Shown here in pieces: positions 8,236 through 13,660 of a DNA stretch of 13,660 nt. The number at the start of each line of letters is the position of its first letter. The stretch's first letter is position 1. Origin of the DNA: PWND01 sp964601515 (lineage in GTDB: Bacteria > Bacteroidota > Bacteroidia > Bacteroidales > UBA7960); NCBI GenBank assembly GCA_964601515.1, contig CAZRNU010000080.1, positions 1 through 13,660 of the forward strand, written 5' to 3'. A program made the translations under genes and the position numbers. The notes under the pieces were generated by a model. The model did no database searches and was not told the DNA's origin. It worked only from the letters and a program-made list of their open reading frames with translations.

Positions 8236-8340
8236 CTTCACCAGCCTATATTGCAGCAATTTACTGCTTCGTCACTTTCATCCGCTACCAAAAATAGTGA
8301 AATATTTTGAACTATATAAATCCACATCAGTGGGCTATGA
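8236..8340. repeat. Direct repeat, copy 1 (3' side of the glycosyltransferase gene)
   Basis: About 105 bases that match 9633-9738 in the same orientation. By hand alignment there are about nine differences and one single-base indel. Two blocks of 36 bases (8245-8280 and 8283-8318) are identical. Inside is a small inverted repeat, AAAATA-GTGAAA-TATTTT. It lies just downstream of the - strand glycosyltransferase gene. No coding potential is seen. Confidence 0.93.
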
Positions 8341-8358
8341 TTTATCTAACTGTTGGAG

Positions 8359-9576
8359 TTAGTTGTTTATTTTCTCAATATGCTTATTAATCAATTTCAC
8401 AGCCTTTTCGGCTCCGTTTTCATTTGAAATATTAGTACCTGCTTCCAAACACTTCTTTTTCATTTCTTTATTGTTTTTAACTGAAAGAATTGCATTTGAT
8501 AAAACACTACTATTCATTCGATTAATATTAAGTGGTTTATAGGCATATCCGAGTTTGTGGATTGCTGAAGCCCTTATTTTTTGATCAAAAATATGAGGTA
8601 TCGGAATTGATGGTAATCCCGCTCTTAATACTTCCGCTGTTGTCCCAAAGCCAAAATGGTGAACAACAAATTCAACGTAGCCAAGTAACCAACTATAAGG
8701 AATTTGTTTTGCTATATAAATATTATCAGGGATTGTTATTTCTTTTTCATTAATATCAGGCATTATTAGAACTGCTCTTGTACTCGACTTATCAAGCGAT
8801 TCGCAAACTGTCATATAAATATTTTTTGTCTGCTCCTGATTATGAAACATTGAACCAAAAGTTATCAAAATAGGTTTTTCTTCGTTTTTCACAAAACTCA
8901 TCAAATCTTCAGGTGGAGAATAATCATTTGGTGTACCTGCAAAGAAATATCCGGTTATTTCAGTTGAATTTTTCCAATTAGAATTTGGACTCTGCAAAAA
9001 TAAAGGCATCGGAATTATGGCAAGGTAAGGATATGCATTTTCGTTTCTATAATTCGGTACTCCTAAATCTCTGCGAAAACGAATGTATGGTTTGCCAAAT
9101 ATTGCTCCCATAATCTTATCAGATAAATACACGCTAAACTCCTTAATGAAGTTTTTTGATTTCCAATATTCCTTTGGGAGACCTATAGGTGCAATTGAAA
9201 CTTGTATAAAGGGTTTGTTTAAAATATCTGCTTCGGCTTCTCCAACAATACCATGACCAATAATCAAGTCAAAATCCTTTAATGCTATTAAAAAATCCCT
9301 GTGACAATTTCTTAGGGTGTCATAAATATAATTTAAAGCGAATTTAAATCCTTTGAGGTTACTTGATGAATTCTCAACAAATTGTTTGGCAGAATAATTA
9401 ATATCAATATCATCACCAACCGAAATATGTGAAAGTCCATAAAAACTCACAATCTGTTTTGCCCAAGGATGAGTTAAAATTGTTACAGAATGTCCATTTT
9501 TCTGTAATTCAATCCCGAGAGCAATATATGGTTGAATGTCTCCTCGTGAACCTATTGTTGTTAATGCTATTTTCAT
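8359..9576 (-). CDS. GT1-family glycosyltransferase (MGT/sterol glucosyltransferase-like)
   Basis: A predicted cytoplasmic or membrane-associated enzyme that moves a sugar from a nucleotide donor to a small or lipid-like acceptor. The 405-residue protein has the GT-B layout. The N-terminal domain carries GSRGDIQPYIALGIEL (9-24), with GHSVTILTHP (28-37) after it, which is the sterol-glucosyltransferase/GT28-like pattern. The C-terminal domain has ITFGSM (238-243) and a donor-binding segment at 306-332 reading HHFGFGTTAEVLRAG, then LPSIPIPHIFDQ. The usual motif is HHGGAGT, so two small residues are replaced by Phe. The length is normal. The gene is alone on the - strand, flanked by two copies of a ~105-bp direct repeat and converging with xdhC, which suggests separate acquisition. 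The acceptor cannot be told from sequence; macrolide-type or glycolipid roles are both possible. Confidence 0.85.
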   Translation of the reverse strand: MKIALTTIGSRGDIQPYIALGIELQKNGHSVTILTHPWAKQIVSFYGLSHISVGDDIDINYSAKQFVENSSSNLKGFKFALNYIYDTLRNCHRDFLIALKDFDLIIGHGIVGEAEADILNKPFIQVSIAPIGLPKEYWKSKNFIKEFSVYLSDKIMGAIFGKPYIRFRRDLGVPNYRNENAYPYLAIIPMPLFLQSPNSNWKNSTEITGYFFAGTPNDYSPPEDLMSFVKNEEKPILITFGSMFHNQEQTKNIYMTVCESLDKSSTRAVLIMPDINEKEITIPDNIYIAKQIPYSWLLGYVEFVVHHFGFGTTAEVLRAGLPSIPIPHIFDQKIRASAIHKLGYAYKPLNINRMNSSVLSNAILSVKNNKEMKKKCLEAGTNISNENGAEKAVKLINKHIEKINN

Positions 9577-9632
9577 TCTATTTCATTCATTGTTTTATGT
9601 ATCCGGTGGTCATTTTACAAATACCCCCAACC

Positions 9633-9738
9633 CTTCACCAACCTATATTGCAGCAATTTACTGCTTCGTCACTTTCACTTCGCTACCAAAAATAGTGAAA
9701 TATTTTGAACTATATAGACCCTCGTCAGTTTGCTATGA
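9633..9738. repeat. Direct repeat, copy 2 (5' side of the glycosyltransferase, 3' side of the HepT remnant)
   Basis: Same orientation and about 92% identical by hand alignment to 8236-8340. The last 20 bases are the most diverged part. It lies between the start of the glycosyltransferase gene and the 3' end of the HepT-like pseudogene, so both - strand genes are followed by a copy of this repeat. Confidence 0.93.
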
Positions 9739-9775
9739 TATAATGCCGCTGTTTTAGCATGTGCTATATTTGTTA

Positions 9776-10037
9776 TTAATAAAGTAATGATTTTACTTCC
9801 TCTTCCAATTTTGGTAAATCCCTGTTAACAATTTCCCAAATAATTTCTGCAGAAACACTGTCATAGCCGTGAATTATTTTGTTTCAAGTCAATTTTTTTT
9901 CTTGAGTTTGTGAGATTAAATTCAGGTGATAATTTAATTATTATGTTAACCGTTTCACCAATTATTTCAATGTTTCGTTCAACCGCTCGTCTGGTTTTTA
10001 TGTCTTTTTAGAAATCAAAGAAGTTGTTTAATTCAGG
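9776..10037 (-). pseudogene. Decayed HepT-like (DUF86) toxin/ribonuclease gene
   Basis: Translating the - strand by hand gives a HepT-like protein with interrupted frames. Residues KDIKTRRAVERNIEIIGE come first, then a segment like LSPEFNLTNSRK, and finally KIIHGYDSVSAEIIWEIVN plus RDLPKLEEEVKSLLY and a stop at 9776-9778. This order is the DUF86/HepT core, which includes the RxxxxH-type catalytic motif region before HGYDS. Damage: an in-frame TAA at 10008-10010 where Leu is expected, and a frameshift near 9884, just where the conserved Arg of the (R)NKIIHGY motif should be. The N-terminal third is missing or unrecognisable. HepT normally works with an MntA nucleotidyltransferase antitoxin, but none is visible nearby. 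The gene is therefore almost certainly non-functional. Confidence 0.82.
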
Positions 10038-10168
10038 AAGGGATTGACCTTGGATTTTTACCGGTAGCGAGCATTAGCGAAACGAAGCTGTTTTTATGGA
10101 ATGAATATAATGTATAGATTAAAGTCTTTAGTCGACAGTTGTCTAAAGCAGAAGAATTTAACCAATAT

Positions 10169-10202
10169 TGTAACTTTTCTGTAACTTTTCTGTAACCCCT
10201 TC
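10169..10202 (+). repeat. Three 11-bp direct repeats (TGTAACTTTTC)
   Basis: Two perfect copies (10169-10179 and 10180-10190) are followed by a diverged third (TGTAACCCCTTC, 10191-10202). The 11-base period places each copy on nearly the same face of the helix. Confidence 0.85.
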
Positions 10203-10231
10203 TGTCACAATTATCCAAAAGATTATGTGGA

Positions 10232-10267
10232 TTGAAGATTTGGAAGATTTGGAAGATTCGTAAGATT
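10232..10267 (+). repeat. Four 9-bp tandem repeats (TGGAAGATT-like)
   Basis: Units TTGAAGATT, TGGAAGATT, TGGAAGATT and CGTAAGATT follow each other without gaps. The last units form the left arm of the hairpin at 10251-10292. Confidence 0.85.
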
Positions 10268-10292
10268 GAAAATTTCAAGACTTACGACTTCC
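10251..10292. other. Long imperfect hairpin upstream of the E2 gene
   Basis: Three paired blocks are nested around a one-base centre: GGAAG (10251-10255) with CTTCC (10288-10292), TCGTAAG (10258-10264) with CTTACGA (10281-10287), and TTGAAA (10266-10271) with TTTCAA (10273-10278). That makes 18 base pairs with only small bulges. The left arm comes from the 9-bp repeats and the right arm from the heptamer repeats. No T-run follows, so it is not a standard terminator, and a one-base loop implies the innermost pairs open in RNA. Confidence 0.7.
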
Positions 10293-10312
10293 GACTGCCG
10301 ACTTCCGACTTC
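10278..10312 (+). repeat. Five CGACTNN-type heptamers upstream of the E2 gene
   Basis: Units AGACTTA, CGACTTC, CGACTGC, CGACTTC, CGACTTC. The same unit family fills the gap before xdhC three kilobases away, and here again the array sits shortly before a gene start. Confidence 0.92.
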
Positions 10313-10335
10313 TATCCTAATGAACTTTTATGTTT

Positions 10336-10343
10336 TATCTTTG
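10336..10343 (+). promoter_or_regulatory. Candidate -7 box for the E2 gene
   Basis: TATCTTTG matches TAnnTTTG exactly. Transcription would begin near 10350, downstream of the first in-frame ATG (10330) and 22 bases before the ATG at 10372, so it supports the later start for the E2 gene. No good -33 box is seen. Confidence 0.45.
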
Positions 10344-10371
10344 TTTTGTTTTTGAATTAATAAGTTTAAAA

Positions 10372-11682
10372 ATGGGAATGATTGAAATAAAAATGCCCAA
10401 AATGGGTGAAAGCATCATAGAAGCTACGATTACCAAATGGCTCAAAAATGTTGGCGATACAGTTTCCGAAGATGAGCCTATTGTTGAAATAGCTACCGAT
10501 AAAGTTGACTCTGAAATTCCTTCATCTGTTGCAGGAAAACTTATAAAGCAACTTTTTAAAGAAGGGGAAGTTGCTGCAGTTGATTCTGTTATCGCTATTA
10601 TTGAGACTGAATCCGACTCAAATGATTCAATTTCAAATAAAAAAGAAGAAAAAACAAAAACTATTGACAATAATTCTAACAGTACAAGCACTGATAATCA
10701 AATCAATACACCTGACGTGAATTCAGAATTAATATTTCCATCAAATGATAAGCACGGAAGGTTTTATTCGCCTTTGGTAAGAAGCATCGCAAAACAGGAA
10801 AATATTAATACTGCTGAGCTTGAAAAAATATCAGGAACCGGTGCTGATAATAGACTTACTAAGAATGATTTATTTGACTATATTAAGAAGAAATCGGAAA
10901 AACCTGCCGAGAGTAAAGTTAATTTAATCGAAGTTAAGCCACAGCCATCTCCTAACAATGTAATTGTAGGTAAAGATGATGAAATTATTGAAATGGACAG
11001 AATGAGAAGGTTAATTGCTTCTCACATGATTGCATCTGAGGCCACTTCAGTTCATATCACCATGTTTGCTGAAGCTGATGTTACCAATATTGTAAACTGG
11101 AGAGAAAAGAAAAAAGATATAGTGTTAAAGAGAGATGGCGAGAAACTGACTTTTACACCAATTTTTATTGAAGCTGTTGCCAAAGCATTAAAGGATTTTC
11201 CAATGGTAAATATTTCTGTGGACAATACCAGAATTATTAAGCGCAAAAACATAAATATAGGTGTTGCCGCTGCTTTACCCAATGGAAATCTAATTGTTCC
11301 CGTTATTAAAAATGCAGACCACAAAAATTTGCTGGGTATTACAAAAGAATTAAATGATTTAGCCACAAGAGCTAGAGATAACCGACTTAAACCCGAAGAA
11401 ATTCAAGGTGGAACTTTCACAATTACCAATATTGGTACATTTGGTGCAATAATGGGTACTCCCATTATAAATCAACCTGAGGTTGCTATTCTAGGCGTAG
11501 GCGTTATAAAAAAGAGACCGGTTGTAATAGAAACAGCTGATGGCGACACTATTGGTATTCGACAGATGATGTATTTATCATTATCTTGCGATCATAGAGT
11601 TATAGACGGAGCCTTGGGTGGAATGTTTCTTCAGAGAGTTGTTGAATACCTTGAGAATTTTAATAATCAGCAGACAATTTAA
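10372..11682 (+). CDS. 2-oxo acid dehydrogenase E2 (dihydrolipoamide acyltransferase)
   Basis: The core enzyme of a 2-oxo acid dehydrogenase complex; it carries acyl groups on a swinging lipoyl arm and transfers them to CoA. In the 436-residue form: lipoyl domain at about 1-80 with the lipoylated K44 in ATDKVDSE, a flexible Ser/Asn/Lys-rich linker (about 80-120), a peripheral subunit-binding domain with FYSPLVRSIAKQENI and GTGADNRLTKNDLFDYI (about 131-171), a second linker, and the catalytic domain ending with DHRVIDGA (407-414), which holds the catalytic His408 and Asp412. I chose the ATG at 10372 because the lipoyl domain begins there (MIEIKMPKMGES) and the -7 box lies after the ATG at 10330. 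ATG 10378 is also possible. No E1 or E3 gene is adjacent, so the acyl substrate (branched-chain, pyruvate or other) is not decided, although the lone-E2 arrangement and sequence style fit branched-chain-type enzymes of Bacteroidota. Confidence 0.93.
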   Translation: MGMIEIKMPKMGESIIEATITKWLKNVGDTVSEDEPIVEIATDKVDSEIPSSVAGKLIKQLFKEGEVAAVDSVIAIIETESDSNDSISNKKEEKTKTIDNNSNSTSTDNQINTPDVNSELIFPSNDKHGRFYSPLVRSIAKQENINTAELEKISGTGADNRLTKNDLFDYIKKKSEKPAESKVNLIEVKPQPSPNNVIVGKDDEIIEMDRMRRLIASHMIASEATSVHITMFAEADVTNIVNWREKKKDIVLKRDGEKLTFTPIFIEAVAKALKDFPMVNISVDNTRIIKRKNINIGVAAALPNGNLIVPVIKNADHKNLLGITKELNDLATRARDNRLKPEEIQGGTFTITNIGTFGAIMGTPIINQPEVAILGVGVIKKRPVVIETADGDTIGIRQMMYLSLSCDHRVIDGALGGMFLQRVVEYLENFNNQQTI

Positions 11683-11686
11683 TTTC

Positions 11687-11713
11687 TTGCTAAGATGTTT
11701 TTGTTTAATTTCG
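11687..11713 (+). promoter_or_regulatory. Candidate promoter for the exonuclease gene
   Basis: TTG at 11687-11689 and TAATTTCG at 11706-11713 (one mismatch to TAnnTTTG) stand at about the right distance for a Bacteroidota -33/-7 pair. They lie in the gap after the E2 gene, 45-70 bases before the exonuclease start. Confidence 0.3.
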
Positions 11714-11722
11714 CATCATAAA

Positions 11723-11748
11723 TATAAAACGCAAACGAGTGTTTTATA
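11723..11748. promoter_or_regulatory. Perfect 8-bp inverted repeat in the exonuclease leader
   Basis: TATAAAAC (11723-11730) and GTTTTATA (11741-11748) are exact reverse complements separated by ten bases. The site starts about ten bases after the candidate -7 box, where an operator or a leader hairpin would lie. It is AT-rich, so chance is possible. Confidence 0.4.
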
Positions 11749-11757
11749 AAACCTTAG

Positions 11758-12585
11758 ATGATGAAATTAAACCTAACCAAACCTTTGGCATTTTTCGATC
11801 TGGAAACGACAGGACTTAATGTTGTAAAAGACAAAATTGTTGAAATTTCTATTTTCAAAGTTAATCCCGATAATAGCACGGAAACATTGACAACGTTGAT
11901 AAATCCTCAGATTCCCATATCGCCTGAAGCATCAGCTATTCATGGAATAAGCAATGATGATGTAAAAGATAAACCTACGTTTATTGAATTTGCTCCAAAG
12001 CTTGAAAAGTTTCTCAAAAACTGTGATCTTGCGGGATACAACTCCAACAAGTTTGATGTTCCAATGCTAATTGAAGAATTTCTAAGATGTGGAATTAATT
12101 TCGATATAAAAAAAAGAAAATTAATTGATGTTCAAAACATTTTTCATAAAATGGAGCCTCGCACTCTTAAAGCAGCATATAAGTTTTATTGTAGTAAAGA
12201 GCTTATTGGCGCACACGAAGCAGAAGCTGATACTATGGCAACATATGAAATTTTATTAAATCAAATTGAATTCTATAAAGAAACTGAATACACCGACAAC
12301 GAGGGAAAGAAATCTTTTCCAATAAAAAATGATGTAAATTCTTTATCAGAGTTTTCATATAATCAAAATAATGCAGATTTAGTAGGACATATCGGATTTA
12401 ATAAATCAGGCAAAGAAGTATTTAATTTTGGTAAGTATAAGGGCAAAACTGTTGAAGAAGTCTTTAAGATTGAGCCTCAGTATTACGACTGGATGATGAA
12501 ATCTGAGTTTCCACTTTCAACAAAGAATATCATAACAGAGATAATGTTTAGGGGATTTAAAGACTCTTCAATAATCGTAAAATAG
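11758..12585 (+). CDS. DnaQ-like 3'-5' exonuclease with C-terminal DUF3820-type domain
   Basis: A DEDDh exonuclease of the DNA polymerase III epsilon/ExoX type, 275 residues. Catalytic residues are D14 and E16 (FFDLETTGL), D100 (NSNKFD), H153 and D158 (HEAEAD); IHGI is at 61-64. After the exonuclease fold (about 8-170) and a linker there is a short second domain at about 222-262 beginning FNFGKYKGKTVEEV, which matches the DUF3820 (quorum-sensing-regulated virulence-factor-like) module often attached to exonucleases in this phylum. It could proofread replication or act in repair; its length is greater than plain epsilon subunits, so repair-type trimming is equally likely. ATG at 11758 and 11761 are adjacent and equivalent. 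The FAH-family gene follows 21 bases later, so the two are likely one transcript. Confidence 0.9.
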   Translation: MMKLNLTKPLAFFDLETTGLNVVKDKIVEISIFKVNPDNSTETLTTLINPQIPISPEASAIHGISNDDVKDKPTFIEFAPKLEKFLKNCDLAGYNSNKFDVPMLIEEFLRCGINFDIKKRKLIDVQNIFHKMEPRTLKAAYKFYCSKELIGAHEAEADTMATYEILLNQIEFYKETEYTDNEGKKSFPIKNDVNSLSEFSYNQNNADLVGHIGFNKSGKEVFNFGKYKGKTVEEVFKIEPQYYDWMMKSEFPLSTKNIITEIMFRGFKDSSIIVK

Positions 12586-12606
12586 ATAACTGAATTATTC
12601 AGAAGC

Positions 12607-13218
12607 ATGAAAATAATTTGCATTGGTCGAAATTATATTGCTCATGCAAACGAGCTAAATAATCCTTTACCAACTGAGCCTGTTTTCTTTCTAAAACCAG
12701 AAACTGCGCTTATACGAGCAGGTTTGCCGTTTTTCTATCCTGACTTTTCAAACGACATACATTACGAAGTTGAGTTTGTGGTAAGAATTTGCAAACTCGG
12801 GAAACATATTCAGGAGAAATTTGCCCATAAGTATTACAAAGAGTTTAGTGTTGGAATAGATTTTACGGCCAGAGATCTTCAGGAAAAATGTAAAAAGAAC
12901 GGACTTCCATGGGAAATATCAAAAGCATTTGATGCGTCAGCTCCTGTGGGCGAGTTTGTTAATAAATCTGAGTTTAAAGATTTTAACGATATTGATTTTT
13001 CATTAGAAATTAACGGAAATACAGTTCAAAAGGGCAATACAGGTATGATGATTTTTTCCATAGACAAAATTATCAGCTATGTTTCAAGTTTTGTTACATT
13101 AAAAATCGGAGACTTAATATTTACAGGTACACCAGCCGGAGTCGGGCCTGTTAATAAGGGCGACAAATTAACAGCCTATCTTCAAAACAAACAACTACTT
13201 GAAGTAAATGTGAGATAA
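12607..13218 (+). CDS. Fumarylacetoacetate hydrolase (FAH) family protein
   Basis: A small FAH-fold enzyme of 203 residues; relatives hydrolyse or decarboxylate acylpyruvates and oxaloacetate or isomerise 2-hydroxy-diene acids, using a bound divalent metal. Metal ligands are visible as E54 and E56 (YEVEFVVRI) and D85 (GIDFTARD). K106 in SKAFD and the C-terminal TGTPAGVGPV, with GD soon after, are family motifs. The N-terminus IGRNYIAHANELNNPLPTEP is typical of the FAHD1/acylpyruvase subgroup. The exact substrate is not known. It is close behind the exonuclease gene, and its stop codon lies one base from the stop of a convergent gene. Confidence 0.88.
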   Translation: MKIICIGRNYIAHANELNNPLPTEPVFFLKPETALIRAGLPFFYPDFSNDIHYEVEFVVRICKLGKHIQEKFAHKYYKEFSVGIDFTARDLQEKCKKNGLPWEISKAFDASAPVGEFVNKSEFKDFNDIDFSLEINGNTVQKGNTGMMIFSIDKIISYVSSFVTLKIGDLIFTGTPAGVGPVNKGDKLTAYLQNKQLLEVNVR

Positions 13219-13248
13219 ATTATTTAATGTTTTTAAAAATAATCTCAC
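13210..13248. terminator. Shared stem-loop spanning the ends of two convergent genes
   Basis: GTGAGA (13210-13215) pairs with TCTCAC (13243-13248), and TTATTT (13220-13225) with AAATAA (13237-13242), leaving an 11-base loop. The structure covers both stop codons, so it would end or protect transcripts from both sides. It lacks the classic trailing T-run, so its role as a terminator is uncertain. Confidence 0.4.
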
Positions 13249-13660
13249 CATCCGGGGCAACAACAATATACACCATTTTCCCCGATTTATTTCCAGGGCT
13301 TCCTGTATATCCAATCAGGTTAATTTCATCACTTGAAATATTATACAATCTATCAATATAGTACCCTTCAGAATATACAAATGGAATTGCTTTCAAAATT
13401 CTACCATCAAGAGCAATATCAACTGCCACCACTCCGAAATTTCCAGATTTACCGGCAGATTGTTTTTTGTTTAGGATATCGTACTCCTGAAAATTAAAAT
13501 AAACAATATACTTATCTTCAGCTCTCACCATATCTATGATATTTCCTTTAATCGAAAATGCATTTTGCCAAACTACACTTCCTATAGAGTCTGTCTGGCA
13601 CATAGAAATCTCTTCATAAATGGAGGCTGAAGCAGATTTTTTCCCAAATGCAATATAACT
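13220..13660 (-). CDS. Unidentified protein, C-terminal 146 residues (5' end outside the window)
   Basis: The frame stays open to the window edge (SYIAFGKKSASASIYEEIS comes before the first Met at 13603), so this is a gene fragment rather than a 127-residue protein. The sequence alternates short beta strands with Gly/Asn/Asp turns (VVAVDIALDGRILKAIPFVY, then VAPDGEIIFKNIK), which resembles blades of a beta-propeller or a repeated beta-sandwich. I do not recognise a named family. No signal peptide or membrane helix is within the visible part. Its stop lies one base from the stop of the FAH-family gene on the other strand. Confidence 0.75.
   Translation of the reverse strand, partial: SYIAFGKKSASASIYEEISMCQTDSIGSVVWQNAFSIKGNIIDMVRAEDKYIVYFNFQEYDILNKKQSAGKSGNFGVVAVDIALDGRILKAIPFVYSEGYYIDRLYNISSDEINLIGYTGSPGNKSGKMVYIVVAPDGEIIFKNIK

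Larger units (their letters stand above)
10038..10329. other. Non-coding, repeat-rich gap before the E2 gene
   Basis: No credible gene lies here. The stretch begins with a sequence ending in TAGCGAAACGAAG, which faintly resembles the reverse complement of part of the ~105-bp direct repeat (GTAGCGAAGTGAAAGTGACG). It then contains three 11-bp repeats, four 9-bp repeats, a long imperfect hairpin and five heptamers, each listed separately. A - strand open frame at 10033-10278 exists, but its composition follows the repeats and it matches nothing I know. Confidence 0.7.

Noticed and set aside
8346..8362. Hairpin CTAACT-GTTGG-AGTTAG at the glycosyltransferase stop as a terminator
   Set aside because: The stem is only six pairs and AT-rich, and no T-run follows on either strand.
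8236..9738. Transposon ends or an insertion sequence around the glycosyltransferase
   Set aside because: The repeats are direct rather than inverted, there is no transposase, and no target-site duplication could be identified. A 7-bp inverted match (8222-8228 with 8322-8328) exists around copy 1 only.
9429..9757. Two short + strand open frames (88 and 73 residues)
   Set aside because: They overlap the start of the glycosyltransferase gene antisense and run through the direct repeat; no family resemblance.
10033..10278. 81-residue - strand open frame
   Set aside because: It is built largely from the 9-bp and 11-bp repeats and the HepT remnant in a wrong frame.
10330..10371. Upstream ATG as the E2 start, adding 14 residues
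   Set aside because: The extra residues are hydrophobic and not part of the lipoyl domain, and the TAnnTTTG box lies downstream of this ATG.
10335..10691. 118-residue - strand open frame
   Set aside because: Antisense shadow of the E2 lipoyl domain and Ser-rich linker.
11052..11366. 104-residue - strand open frame
   Set aside because: Antisense shadow of the E2 catalytic domain.

Overview
The window looks like chromosomal DNA of an AT-rich Bacteroidota, probably Bacteroidales or a relative. The clues are gldF and gldG, which are typical of this phylum, a Bacteroidota-like beta clamp, promoter -7 boxes of the form TAnnTTTG, and the lack of clear Shine-Dalgarno sequences. I see no tRNA, rRNA, CRISPR array, insertion sequence or phage gene.

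Layout. 1-3426: the 3' end of gldF, then gldG and a DUF4340-type gene, all + strand. Together they form a GldF/GldG transporter operon, and a 72-bp hexamer array sits between gldF and gldG. 3511-4632: dnaN with its own -7 box and a strong intrinsic terminator. 4710-8168: ygeY, ygeW and an xdhC-family gene. In other bacteria these families belong to the selenium/molybdenum-hydroxylase-linked anaerobic purine (urate) degradation cluster, but the other members are not in this window. 8169-10330: a repeat-rich patch. A GT1-like glycosyltransferase on the - strand lies between two ~105-bp direct repeats. Beyond the second repeat is a decayed HepT-like (DUF86) toxin gene, then several short tandem repeats and a long imperfect hairpin. 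10372-11682: an E2 acyltransferase of a 2-oxo acid dehydrogenase complex. 11758-13218: a DnaQ-like exonuclease and an FAH-family hydrolase, probably co-transcribed. 13220-13660: the 3' end of an unidentified - strand gene that converges on the hydrolase gene.

How it fits together. The left end (gliding/secretion transporter genes, dnaN) and the right end (exonuclease, FAH hydrolase) look like housekeeping genes. The middle (about 4.7-11.7 kb) looks accessory and carries heptamer repeats of the form GACTNNN at three places, 9-bp and 11-bp repeats, the direct repeats and a pseudogene. The most interesting points are the partial purine-degradation module, the cassette-like pattern in which each - strand gene is followed by the same ~105-bp repeat, and heptamer arrays that reach the very edge of xdhC on both sides, one of them supplying its stop codon.
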